A DNA stretch of 64,000 bases, taken from positions 1-64,000 of the forward strand of contig NZ_FXYY01000014.1 of NCBI RefSeq assembly GCF_900169165.1. The letters run 5' to 3'. The number at the start of each line of letters is the position of its first letter. Position 1 is the stretch's first letter. Positions 35,001 to 42,224 of this stretch are shown piece after piece. The position numbers and the translations under genes are program-made. The notes beneath the pieces are model-generated. The model was not told where the DNA came from. It was given only the letters and a program-made list of their open reading frames with translations, and made no database searches. Origin of the DNA: Brevibacterium linens ATCC 9172. Its GTDB lineage: Bacteria; Actinomycetota; Actinomycetes; Actinomycetales; Brevibacteriaceae.

Positions 35001-35404
35001 ATGAGCAACTGGTGGCTCTGCGCCGAGTCCGGGACCGCATCGACCGCGAGTTCGACCAGCCCTTGAGTGTGGAGGCCCTGGCCGCAGGCGTGCACATGTC
35101 CGCCGGGCACCTCAGCCGTCAGTTCAGAGCGGCCTTCGGCGAATCGCCGTATTCGTATCTCATGACGCGCAGGATCGAACGCGCCATGGCCCTCATCCGT
35201 CGCGGTGATCTCACGATCACCGAGATCTGCTTCACCGTCGGCTTCTCCTCCCTGGGCACCTTCAGCACCCGCTTCAGTGAACTCGTCGGACTCTCACCGA
35301 CGCGCTACCGCGACGGTGTCGCCGCAGGCGAGCACCGGCTTCCGACGATCGTGGTGAAGAATGCCCTGCGACCGGTCAGGAATCGAGAAGTCCCACCTGA
35401 CTGA
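34997..35404 (+). CDS. Short AraC family transcriptional regulator
   Basis: 135 residues that consist almost only of the AraC/XylS DNA-binding domain: first helix-turn-helix SVEALAAGVHMSAGHLSRQFRAAFGESP, second ITEICFTVGFSSLGTFSTRFSELVGLSPTRYR. There is no ligand-binding domain, so any effector response must come from elsewhere. The GTG overlaps the permease stop (GTGA), making it part of the oxidase-permease transcript. Short AraC proteins are also often found beside VOC genes, as here, so it may regulate the downstream VOC/UvrA-like pair. Confidence 0.87.
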   Translation: MNEQLVALRRVRDRIDREFDQPLSVEALAAGVHMSAGHLSRQFRAAFGESPYSYLMTRRIERAMALIRRGDLTITEICFTVGFSSLGTFSTRFSELVGLSPTRYRDGVAAGEHRLPTIVVKNALRPVRNREVPPD

Positions 35405-35410
35405 GCAGTC

Positions 35411-35416
35411 TACGAT
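35411..35416 (+). promoter_or_regulatory. Leaderless-type -10 box (TACGAT) for the VOC gene
   Basis: TACGAT begins 7 nt after the AraC stop and is followed by 7 nt and ATG 35424. It gives the VOC/UvrA-like pair a promoter separate from the oxidase operon. Confidence 0.45.
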
Positions 35417-35423
35417 TGCTGAC

Positions 35424-35834
35424 ATGGACATCTCGATCAACGCCAGCTTCCTGCAGCACATCGATGCGGACGAATCCCTGACCTTCTACCGTGACATCCT
35501 CGGCTTCGAGCTGCGCCTCGACGTCGGTGCCGGACGCATGCGCTGGCTGACGGTGGGACCGGTCGGCCAGCCCGACACATCGATCGTGCTCACCCCGCCC
35601 GTGACCGACCCGACGATCAGCGACACCGAACGGGAGACCATCGAAGGTCTCATCGCCAAGGGCAGCTATGCCGCGATCGTGCTGGCGAGCCCGAACGTCG
35701 ATGAGGCCTTCGCCGAGGTGGAGGCCAAGGGTGGCGATATCGTGCAGGAACCGATGGACCAGCCCTATGGTCTGCGCGACTGTGCCCTGCGGGATCCCGC
35801 CGGAAACATGATCCGCATCCAGCAGAGAGGCTGA
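35424..35834 (+). CDS. VOC superfamily (glyoxalase/bleomycin-resistance-like) protein
   Basis: 136-residue vicinal oxygen chelate protein with two beta-alpha-beta-beta-beta units. MDISINASFLQHIDADESLTFYRDILGFELRLDV (seen in parts) is the first unit, and FAEVEAKGGDIVQEPMDQPYGLRDCALRDPAGNMIRIQQ the second. The SFLQH and PxGLR/DPAGN/IRI positions suit a metal-site or ligand-binding VOC protein, but glyoxalase activity cannot be claimed. It ends 5 nt before the UvrA-like GTG. Such pairs may protect against a genotoxic compound (inference). Confidence 0.85.
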   Translation: MDISINASFLQHIDADESLTFYRDILGFELRLDVGAGRMRWLTVGPVGQPDTSIVLTPPVTDPTISDTERETIEGLIAKGSYAAIVLASPNVDEAFAEVEAKGGDIVQEPMDQPYGLRDCALRDPAGNMIRIQQRG

Positions 35835-35839
35835 GACCT

Positions 35840-38207
35840 GTGCACACCGCAGACAGCCATGACCTCATCCGCGTCAGCGGAGCCCGGGAGAACAATCTCA
35901 AGAACTTAAGCGTCGAGATCCCCAAACGTCGCCTGACGGTCTTCACCGGCGTTTCCGGTTCCGGCAAGAGTTCGCTGGTCTTCCACACCATCGCCGCCGA
36001 GTCCCAGCGGATGATCAATGAGACCTATTCCGCGTTCGTCCAAGGCTTCATGCCTGCGATGGCCCGACCCGAAGTCGATGTCCTCGAAGGACTGACGACG
36101 GCCATCCTCGTCGATCAGGAGCGGATCGGAGCGAACCCGCGATCCACCGTGGGTACGGTCTCGGACATCAATGCGAAGCTGCGCACCCTCTTCGCTCGTC
36201 TGGCAGAACCGAACCTCGGGTCGACCAACGCCTACTCCTTCAACGTGGCCACGCTGAGCGGGAAAGGCGCGGTGAGTATCGACAAGGGCGAGGGCGAGCA
36301 GGTCGAACGCAGGTCCTTCTCCGTCAACGGCGGAATGTGCCCGCAATGCGAGGGAATGGGCACCGCGACGGACATCTCCATCGCCGAGGTGGTCGATGAG
36401 TCGAAATCCTTGAACGACGGAGCCATCACGGTCCCCGGGTACAAACCCGGCGGTTGGTCCGTGCGCATGTTCTCCGAATCCGGCTACTTCGACCCGGACA
36501 AACCCATCGCCGACTTCGATGAGAAGGAGCGACACTACCTTCTCTACGCCGAAGGCGAGAAGGTCAGGATCAACGGCACGAACATCACCTTCGACGGGCT
36601 GATCCCGCGGATCCAACGGTCGTTCCTGTCCAAGGATCGTGACTCGATGCAGAAGCACATCCGGGAATTCGTGAACCGGGCCGTCGTCTTCACCACCTGT
36701 CCCGACTGCGAGGGCACTCGTCTCAATGCGGCCGCGCGGTCCTCCCTGATCGCCGGTCGGTCCATCGCCGATGTGTGTGCCCTGCAGATCTCGGACATCA
36801 CGAAATGGCTCGATCAGATCACGCCGGGGGCCGCCTCGGCGCTGCTGAAGTCACTGCGTGCGGACGTGCGCGCCTTCAACGACATCGGCCTCGGATATCT
36901 GTCCCTGGACCGATCGGCGGGATCGCTGTCCGGGGGAGAGGCGCAGCGGATCAAACTGGTCCGCCACCTGGGCTCGTCGCTCACGGACGTCACCTATGTC
37001 TTCGACGAACCGACGATCGGCCTGCATCCGCACGACATCCGAGCGATGAACGACCTGCTGCTGGCGCTGCGGGACAAAGGCAACACGGTCCTCGTCGTCG
37101 AACACAAGCCCGAGACGATCCTCATCGCCGACCACATCGTCGACCTCGGTCCCGGCGCGGGCAGTACCGGGGGAGAGGTCACCTTCACCGGCACCGTCGA
37201 CGGTCTCCGGGAATCGGATACTCTCACCGGTCGCCACCTCGGATACCGCACTCAAGGACACGGTGCGGGAGTCGGCGGGGGCACTGGAGATCCGGGGTGC
37301 CGGATCGCACAATCTGCGCGACGTCGATGTCGATGTGCCCCTCGGCGTGCTCACCGTCGTCACCGGAGTCGCCGGTTCGGGCAAGAGCAGCCTCATCGAA
37401 GGGTCCCTGCGGGGGCGCGATGGAGTCGTGATGATCGATCAGGCGCCGATCAAGGGATCCCGGCGCAGCAACCCGGCCACGTATACGGGGATGCTCGAGC
37501 CCATCCGGAAGGCGTTCGCGAAGGCCAATGGGGTCAGACCCGCCCTGTTCAGCGCGAATTCCGAAGGCGCGTGCCCGGTGTGCAACGGCGCCGGGATCAT
37601 CTATTCGGATATGGCGCTCATGGGCGGTGTGTCGGCACCGTGCGACGAGTGTGAGGGCAAGGGGTTCCAAGCCGAGGTGCTCGAATTCACCTTGGGCGGA
37701 CTGAATATCCGTGAGGTCCTCGACCTGCCGGTGGATTCGGCTATCGCGCATTTCGGTGCGGGGGAGTCGCGCATTCCGGCGGTCGTGAAGATTCTGAAGA
37801 TCCTCGCCGAGGTGCGACTCGGCTATGTCAGTCTCGGCCAGCCGCTGACGACGCTGTCCGGGGGAGAGCGTCAGAGACTGAAACTGGCGGTGCACTTGTC
37901 GGCGAAGGTCGCCGAGGCGGCGCAGGTGATCATCCTCGATGAACCGACGACCGGACTGCACCTGGCAGATGTCGAGAACCTGCTGCGTCTGCTCGACGGA
38001 CTTGTCGACTCAGGTCGGACCGTCATCGTCATCGAACACCACCAGGCCGTGATGGCTCATGCCGATCACATCATCGACCTCGGACCCGGTGCCGGACACG
38101 ACGGAGGTTCCATCGTGTTCGAAGGCAGCCCAGCCGACCTGGTCGCAGGAGAGAAGACGAACGGTTCGCTGACCGCCGAACATCTGGCCGCATATGTGAA
38201 TGCCTGA
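35840..38207 (+). pseudogene. UvrA-like ABC ATPase, frameshifted near 37,246
   Basis: Two reading frames together encode one UvrA-paralogue of about 788 residues (the short drug-resistance type, cf. DrrC). Frame A from GTG 35840 has Walker A GVSGSGKSS, zinc Cys pairs CPQCEG and CPDCEG, LSGGEAQRIKLVRHLG and FDEPTIGLHP. It loses homology after GRHLGY near 37,246 but stays open to 37654. Frame B (from about 37,247, last GTG 37263, to 38207) continues ALKDTVRESAGALEIRGAG, GVAGSGKSSL, CPVCNG, CDECEG, LSGGERQRLKL and LDEPTTGLH. A one-base change at GGATACCGCACTC restores a single frame. It is either a real inactivation or a sequencing error. Confidence 0.85.
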
Positions 38208-38313
38208 CCGGCCTGACCGGGGGAGCCGCTGCTTTTCACACTTCGCTCAGAGAGCGCGGAGGCGATTCGGATGCTGATTTCACGGTCTCGGGTTCAAATG
38301 CGGCAGTTGATTC

Positions 38314-38350
38314 GTTACGGTGTATAACGGCTTGGTAACGACCGGGTTAC
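38314..38350 (+). promoter_or_regulatory. GTAAC-type repeats upstream of the Rpf gene (MtrA-type)
   Basis: ATAAC at 38324 and GTAAC at 38335 are 11 bp apart on the + strand, flanked by inverted copies GTTAC at 38314 and 38346. The spacing is the same as at the RlpA-like gene. MtrA is known to control rpf genes in actinobacteria; the link here is inferred. Confidence 0.5.
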
Positions 38351-38386
38351 AGAGCCGAAATGCAGTCGTACTTTGGAGAAGACACA

Positions 38387-38839
38387 GTGAACCTCTACAG
38401 CACAAGCCTCCGCAAGGCCGCCCTGCTCGTCGGCGCCGGCGCTGTCGCAGCCGCCGGGCTGACCGGAATGAGCGCAACGCAGCCGGCACAGGCATCTGAG
38501 AAGGGCGTCTGGGACAAGGTCGCCGAATGCGAATCCGGCGGTGACTGGCACATCAACACCGGAAACGGATACTACGGCGGACTGCAGTTCTCCAAGCAGA
38601 CCTGGAATGCCTTCGGCGGTTCGGGCACTGCGGACGAGCACAGCAAGGAGTGGCAGATCCACATCGCTCAGAAGGTGCTCGAGGAACAGGGTCCGGGCGC
38701 ATGGCCGGTCTGCGGCGAGAAGGCCGGACTGACGAAGTCCAACGGTGCCGCCGATGACGGCGACGGGTCCGGCGACGACGGCGGTTCGAGCGACAGCGGC
38801 AAGGTCGGACTCGGCGGAAATGTCATCGTCGGCAGCTGA
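38387..38839 (+). CDS. Resuscitation-promoting factor (Rpf)-like transglycosylase
   Basis: 150-residue secreted protein. A signal peptide (KAALLVGAGAVAAAGLTG, cleaved near QPAQA/SEKG about residue 37) precedes an Rpf lysozyme-like domain of about 75 residues. VWDKVAECESGGDWHINTGN contains the catalytic Glu (AECESGG), and YYGGLQFSKQTWNAFGG and WPVCGEKAG with the second Cys complete it. The tail is Gly/Asp/Ser-rich. Rpf proteins cleave peptidoglycan and promote regrowth of dormant cells. GTG 38387 is 7 nt after GGAGA, so ATG 38360 is not preferred. A strong hairpin follows at 38903. Confidence 0.9.
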   Translation: MNLYSTSLRKAALLVGAGAVAAAGLTGMSATQPAQASEKGVWDKVAECESGGDWHINTGNGYYGGLQFSKQTWNAFGGSGTADEHSKEWQIHIAQKVLEEQGPGAWPVCGEKAGLTKSNGAADDGDGSGDDGGSSDSGKVGLGGNVIVGS

Positions 38840-38902
38840 TCCCGCGCAATGATCTGACGATCAACGATCTGCAGGCGCGAACACGTGCGCTGTGATCGTG
38901 AT

Positions 38903-38950
38903 CAGAAAATGCCCCTGAGTGACCCACGCGTCGCTCACGGGCATTTTCTG
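38903..38950 (+). terminator. Terminator hairpin after the Rpf gene, next to dif
   Basis: Arms 38903-38923 and 38930-38950 pair over 21 positions with one mismatch and one G-T pair; they begin CAGAAAATGCCC and end GGGCATTTTCTG. It lies 64 nt after the Rpf stop and 23 bp before dif, and may shield dif from transcription. Confidence 0.75.
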
Positions 38951-38972
38951 TCGGTGATCCGGCTCTGGATAT

Positions 38973-39000
38973 AACGCCGATAATATACATTATGTTAAGT
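38973..39000 (+). other. dif: dif site (XerCD chromosome dimer resolution site)
   Basis: 28 bp that match about 25 of 28 positions of the actinobacterial dif consensus as I recall it. The XerC-side core CCGATAAT (38977-38984), a short centre, and the XerD-side core ACATTATGT (38987-38995) followed by TAAGT are intact. The departures are AA for TT at the left end and T for C at 38996. It is strikingly AT-rich for this genome. The GGGGGAG polarity reverses between 38,225 and 40,398, exactly around it, which is independent support. XerC/D and FtsK genes are not in the window. Confidence 0.88.
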
Positions 39001-39090
39001 ACAGACATGGAGCCGCTCCCCGGGGTGCCCGGATACAGTTGAATTCGACGGTTCGCGTTGGGATCCGTCAGTCCGACACGAGGAGGCGGA

Positions 39091-39399
39091 ATGGCGACGA
39101 GGCAGCCGGCGATGTGACCGACCGGTGAAGGCGTTGGCGAGGTTCTCGACCGTGCCCGCGGTCCCAGGCGCGCCGAGGCCGATCGCCTGTGCGAGATCTT
39201 CGCAGGGATCTCCGGCGAAGTGCCTGTGGTGTGGGCTTCGCGCATCATCGGGTTCGGTGAGGTCGAGCATCGCTATGAGTCTGGACATGGCGGCACAGTG
39301 CCGGTGCTCGCCTACTCCCCTGTTGCGCGCCAACACGATCTATCTCACCGCGACTATGAAGAGCGCGGGCCGAATGGGGCGGATGCTAGTCTGTACTGA
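39091..39399 (+). pseudogene. Decayed DUF1801 domain gene
   Basis: An ATG at 39091 with an excellent AGGAGG site begins MATRQPAM and stops at once. A different frame then reads EADRLCEIFAGISGEVPVVW and ASRIIGFGEVEHRYESGHGG, then TVPVLAYSPVAR, which is the DUF1801 (YdhG-like) core. A third frame carries the expected NTIYLT strand. At least two frameshifts are therefore needed, and the C-terminal third is missing. It lies 90 bp from dif. Relic status is inferred from the broken frames; remaining identity to the family is clear. Confidence 0.7.
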
Positions 39400-39405
39400 A
39401 CAGTA
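39387..39405 (+). promoter_or_regulatory. -10 box and palindromic operator before the DUF4442 gene
   Basis: A TAGTCT box (39387-39392) is followed at once by TACTGAACAGTA (39394-39405), a 5-bp inverted repeat around AA. A repressor bound there would cover the transcription start. It is of the size seen for TetR-type operators; no regulator gene is adjacent. Confidence 0.4.
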
Positions 39406-39431
39406 ACTCAGCTCACAGCAGAGGTGCACCC

Positions 39432-39950
39432 ATGAACGCAGACACTACAGCCGCGCAGATCGCCGACTCGGCACCCACCTTCAAGCTCTGGAAGAAGATG
39501 CAGGAGATGCCGCTGGGCGGTCGCGTGGGCTCCTGGCTGTTCTCTCAGGCCATCTCCTTCAAGGCACCCTATTTCCGCACCGTGCGACCGCAGATCAGAG
39601 AGCTGCGCCCGGGGCTGTGCCGCGTCACTGCACCGAATCGTCGCGGAATGCACAACCACATCGGCACCTATCATGCGATCGCATCGTGCAATATGGCCGA
39701 GGTCGCCGCCGGTGTCATGACCGAAGCGACCGTGCCGCCCACACACCGCTGGATCCCTGCGGGAATGACCGTGGAGTACAACGCCAAGGCCAGCAAGGGA
39801 GAGATCACGGCCGTCACCCGCCTTGAGGCGATCCCTGAATTCGGCGACGAGAAGTTCGACATGGTCGTCCCCGTCGACGTCATCGACGCTGAGGGCACCG
39901 CATTCGTCACGGCACGCATCACCATGTACATCTCACCGAAGAAGCGCTGA
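39432..39950 (+). CDS. DUF4442 hotdog-fold protein (thioesterase-like)
   Basis: 172-residue member of DUF4442, a hotdog-fold family related to PaaI/YbgC acyl-CoA thioesterases. The characteristic core is APNRRGMHNHIGTYHAIASCNMAEVAAG (about residues 65-93), in which the NHIGT and N-MAE positions lie on the central helix and substrate cleft. YNAKASKGEITAVTRLEA and FVTARITMYISPKK form the following strands. Activity and substrate are unproven. An AGAGGTG site precedes the ATG. It stands alone between the DUF1801 relic and a convergent MDMPI-like gene. Confidence 0.82.
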   Translation: MNADTTAAQIADSAPTFKLWKKMQEMPLGGRVGSWLFSQAISFKAPYFRTVRPQIRELRPGLCRVTAPNRRGMHNHIGTYHAIASCNMAEVAAGVMTEATVPPTHRWIPAGMTVEYNAKASKGEITAVTRLEAIPEFGDEKFDMVVPVDVIDAEGTAFVTARITMYISPKKR

Positions 39951-39987
39951 GCCATCCCGTCTCCATCCGGTGACGGGTTTGAACCGG

Positions 39988-40503
39988 TCACCAACCCGAC
40001 AGCAGCAGCACCCGCTGAGCGGCCGAGGCGCCCTTGTCGAGCGGGCGCGGCGGCCTGTATCCGCCCTCGGCACCGAGGGCGATGATGAGATCGCCGAGTT
40101 CCTCCGCGATGAACGCGGCCAGGCTCTCGTCGACCGGCCAATCGTGACCGGTGCCGCGTGAGAGATCCGCGGCATGGAGGGCTAGCTCGAGGATGCGCAT
40201 CTGCACCAGCTGCGCGCCGGGAATGCTCCCGATCCGATGTGCGACCGGCACCTGCAGATCGCACTCCTCAGCGAGCGTTCTGAATGCTGTCTCGTGAGCC
40301 CAGAATGATTCGAGCCTGTCATTGCCGCGGTGATCGACTCCCCTGGTGGCTTCGACCTTCGCAGTGCTCGCCTGCCCCAGCAGCAGCGTGCAGCGGACTC
40401 CCCCGCCGATCAGGTGATTGATGAGCTCGGCATTCGTCCACTCTCCGGCACCGCTCGTTCGATTCAGATCGGAAGCACGGACTCGCCGCAGCGTCTCGGA
40501 CAA
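39988..40503 (-). CDS. Mycothiol-dependent maleylpyruvate isomerase (MDMPI)-like protein
   Basis: About 171 residues of the DinB/MDMPI four-helix superfamily. RTSGAGEWTNAELINHLIGG is the first metal-site helix (His), and LVQMRILELALHAADLSRGTGHDWPVDE the second (E-x-x-x-H-x-x-D). Such proteins use mycothiol or bind it, which fits the presence of mshC. The start is uncertain: TTG 40501-40503 with a GGAAG site gives a helix 1 that looks about ten residues short, and the open frame to 40638 has no homology. A N-terminally damaged gene is possible. It diverges from the DUF5058 operon across two palindromes. Confidence 0.65.
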   Translation of the reverse strand: MSETLRRVRASDLNRTSGAGEWTNAELINHLIGGGVRCTLLLGQASTAKVEATRGVDHRGNDRLESFWAHETAFRTLAEECDLQVPVAHRIGSIPGAQLVQMRILELALHAADLSRGTGHDWPVDESLAAFIAEELGDLIIALGAEGGYRPPRPLDKGASAAQRVLLLSGW

Positions 40504-40529
40504 CGAGATCTTCCGGCCAAACGGTGGCC

Positions 40530-40545
40530 CTGACCGTTCGGTCAG
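40530..40545. promoter_or_regulatory. Palindrome CTGACCG-TT-CGGTCAG (TetR-type operator)
   Basis: A perfect 7-bp inverted repeat around TT. The inner TGACCGNNCGGTCA equals the site reported for the TetR-family repressor FadR of Thermus. It lies 27 bp upstream of the MDMPI-like start and 91 bp upstream of the DUF5058 gene. No TetR gene is in the vicinity. Confidence 0.5.
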
Positions 40546-40572
40546 TATATGTTGTCCCTGCGTCCCGCGTGA

Positions 40573-40582
40573 TGGTATACCA
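40573..40582. promoter_or_regulatory. Palindrome TGGTATACCA (GntR-type operator) before the DUF5058 operon
   Basis: A perfect 10-bp palindrome of the type bound by FCD-class GntR repressors. TTGTCC at 40552 lies 18 nt before TATACC at 40576, which could be -35 and -10, so the palindrome would overlap the -10 box of the operon. Confidence 0.45.
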
Positions 40583-40636
40583 ATGTGACCTGCCACTCGG
40601 GCCCCTGCTGCTCGACGATGAAGTGAGGAGCTGACC

Positions 40637-41383
40637 ATGACAGTGGCCAGCGGTTCGGCCGACTACATCGGCCTCGCAAATGCACCGATTCTCTGGATAC
40701 TCGCGTTGGCGGTGATGGCTGTCGTCGTCGTCCAATCGCTCATCTACATGACCGCCGTGAAGAAGAACGCCGAGTCGGCGGGAATGAGCCAACAGGAGGT
40801 CAGGTCGGCCTTCCGCGCCGGTGGTGTCGCCGCAATCGGACCGTCACTGTCGGTGGTCCTCGTCGCCATCGCCCTGCTGCCGCTCTTCGGCACTCCCCCG
40901 GTCATCGTCAGGGTCGGGCTCATCGGCTCCGCCGCCACCGAGGTGGCCTCTGCGTCGCTGGCTGCAGGCACCATGGGCGCCAACCTCGGTGATGAGACCT
41001 TCACCCGCGGGGTCTTCATCGTGGCTCTCATGGCGATGAGCCTCTCGGGAGCCGGCTGGATGATCTCCACTCTCATCCTCACCCCGATCTTCAAGCGCAG
41101 CTCCCACAAACTCGAGAAGGTCAATCCGGCGCTCATGTCGATCATCCCGGGCGCGGCACTGCTCGCGGCCTTCGCGGCCCTGACCTTCCGTGAGCTGCCG
41201 AAATCGCCGGCGCACGTCATCGCCGTCATCGTCTCGGCAGTCGTGATGAGCATCTGCCTGCTGCTGGCCAAGACACTCAAACAGAACTGGCTGAAGGAAT
41301 GGGGACTGGGATTCTCCCTGCTCATCGGCCTCGTCGCCGCGTATTTCGCCCACTATGCCGGTCTCGGACTGCCCGAAGCCTGA
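40637..41383 (+). CDS. DUF5058 family membrane protein
   Basis: 248-residue integral membrane protein with about six or seven hydrophobic helices (roughly 14-38, 68-90, 94-112, 124-146, 172-190, 194-213, 222-241). The conserved-looking loop segments are GSAATEVASASLAAGTMGANLGDE and SGAGWMISTLILTPIFKRSS. It fits the uncharacterised DUF5058 family. There is no ATPase or binding protein nearby, so if it is a transporter it would be secondary. Strong GAGGAG site. The partner membrane gene starts 9 nt after the stop with its own GAGGAG. Confidence 0.75.
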   Translation: MTVASGSADYIGLANAPILWILALAVMAVVVVQSLIYMTAVKKNAESAGMSQQEVRSAFRAGGVAAIGPSLSVVLVAIALLPLFGTPPVIVRVGLIGSAATEVASASLAAGTMGANLGDETFTRGVFIVALMAMSLSGAGWMISTLILTPIFKRSSHKLEKVNPALMSIIPGAALLAAFAALTFRELPKSPAHVIAVIVSAVVMSICLLLAKTLKQNWLKEWGLGFSLLIGLVAAYFAHYAGLGLPEA

Positions 41384-41392
41384 GGAGAGAAC

Positions 41393-42130
41393 ATGTCATC
41401 GATCATCACATCACCCTCGCACGCGGCGTTCGAGCGCACCACCAGCCGGTGGGGCTCGATCACGCTGTTCATCGGATTCCTCATCGCCACCTCGGTGCCG
41501 TTCTATCTGATCTTCGTCGCAGACGCGAACATCGACTTCGGTGAGATCCTCACGGGGTTCCTCGCCGTGTTCGCCGTCTACGGCGTCTTCTACATCGTCG
41601 AACCTCTCACCTACTTCCCGATCCTCGGACCCGCCGGAATGTACCAGGCCTTCATGATCGGCAACGTCTCAAACAAGCTGCTGCCCTCGGCCATCGTCGC
41701 TCAGGACGCGATCGGGGCGAAGCCCGGCACCCGCAAGGGCGAATATGCGGCGACGATGGCCATCTGCGGGGCGGCGATCATCCACGTCACCTCGATGGTC
41801 ATCTTCGTCGGCATCCTCGGCACGTGGCTCGTCACCCTCATCCCCGAGTCGGCCACCCTCGTCGCGAAGCTCTACATCCTCCCGGCCATCCTCGGCGGTG
41901 TCACCGTCCAGCTCATCGCGTCCCTCAAGCAGCTCAAGTCGACGCTCATCGCCCTCGGTATGGCGGCTCTGGTCATCCTCGTCCTCGTCCGACTGGTTCC
42001 CGTGCTCGCGCCCGGCGACGTCGCGATCGTCGTGTTCCTGACCATCCTCATCACCTGGTTCACCCGCAACAAATCGGTCACGGACAAGAGGTCGGGCGGC
42101 GACGGCACCGATACCGTCGGCATCAACTGA
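41393..42130 (+). CDS. Uncharacterised membrane protein, partner of DUF5058
   Basis: 245 residues, about six or seven hydrophobic helices (starting near 22, 48, 63, 110, 145, 165, 188), and a hydrophilic tail. Loop segments YFPILGPAGMYQAFMIGNVSNKLLPSA and AQDAIGAKPGTRKGEYAAT are the most distinctive; I recognise no named transporter family. Tight spacing (9 nt) after the DUF5058 gene suggests the two make a heteromeric carrier or channel (inference). A small hairpin at 42151-42167 separates them from the hydrolase genes. Confidence 0.72.
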   Translation: MSSIITSPSHAAFERTTSRWGSITLFIGFLIATSVPFYLIFVADANIDFGEILTGFLAVFAVYGVFYIVEPLTYFPILGPAGMYQAFMIGNVSNKLLPSAIVAQDAIGAKPGTRKGEYAATMAICGAAIIHVTSMVIFVGILGTWLVTLIPESATLVAKLYILPAILGGVTVQLIASLKQLKSTLIALGMAALVILVLVRLVPVLAPGDVAIVVFLTILITWFTRNKSVTDKRSGGDGTDTVGIN

Positions 42131-42150
42131 CGACACCATGCCCCTGTCGC

Positions 42151-42167
42151 TCAGTCTCCGAGACTGA
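42151..42167 (+). terminator. Small intercistronic hairpin (possible attenuator)
   Basis: TCAGTCT and AGACTGA are perfect 7-bp arms around CCG, 20 nt after the membrane gene stop. No T-run follows, so partial termination or RNA processing inside the operon is more likely than full termination. Confidence 0.4.
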
Positions 42168-42224
42168 CCCCCGCATTCGAGAATTCCTGCCAAGATGGCA
42201 CCACACCACTGCCGAAAGGACATC

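Larger units (their letters stand above)
742..38225 (+). repeat. GGGGGAG heptamers, left replichore (16 copies, all + strand)
   Basis: Starts at 742, 4461, 11330, 17406, 21522, 26595, 27835, 28454, 31178, 32436, 33561, 36932, 37169, 37760, 37860 and 38219. No CTCCCCC was found on the + strand in this half. The strand is kept even inside minus-strand genes (4461, 26595), so it does not simply follow gene direction. All copies point toward dif. I interpret them as KOPS-like FtsK-orienting sequences. Counted by eye. Confidence 0.75.

Noticed and set aside
32292-35404. Very long plus-strand open frames (902 and 798 codons) spanning oxidase, permease and AraC
   Set aside because: Only their 3' parts are genes. 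The 5' parts are out-of-frame readings of the upstream genes with Arg/Pro-rich composition.
37263-38207. Second half of the UvrA-like gene as an independent gene starting at GTG 37263
   Set aside because: The homology starts upstream of any start codon, no ribosome site precedes it, and the halves make up one protein of normal length.
38291-38304. GGTTCAAAT resembling a tRNA T-loop
   Set aside because: No acceptor or anticodon stem can be built around it. I found no tRNA in the window.
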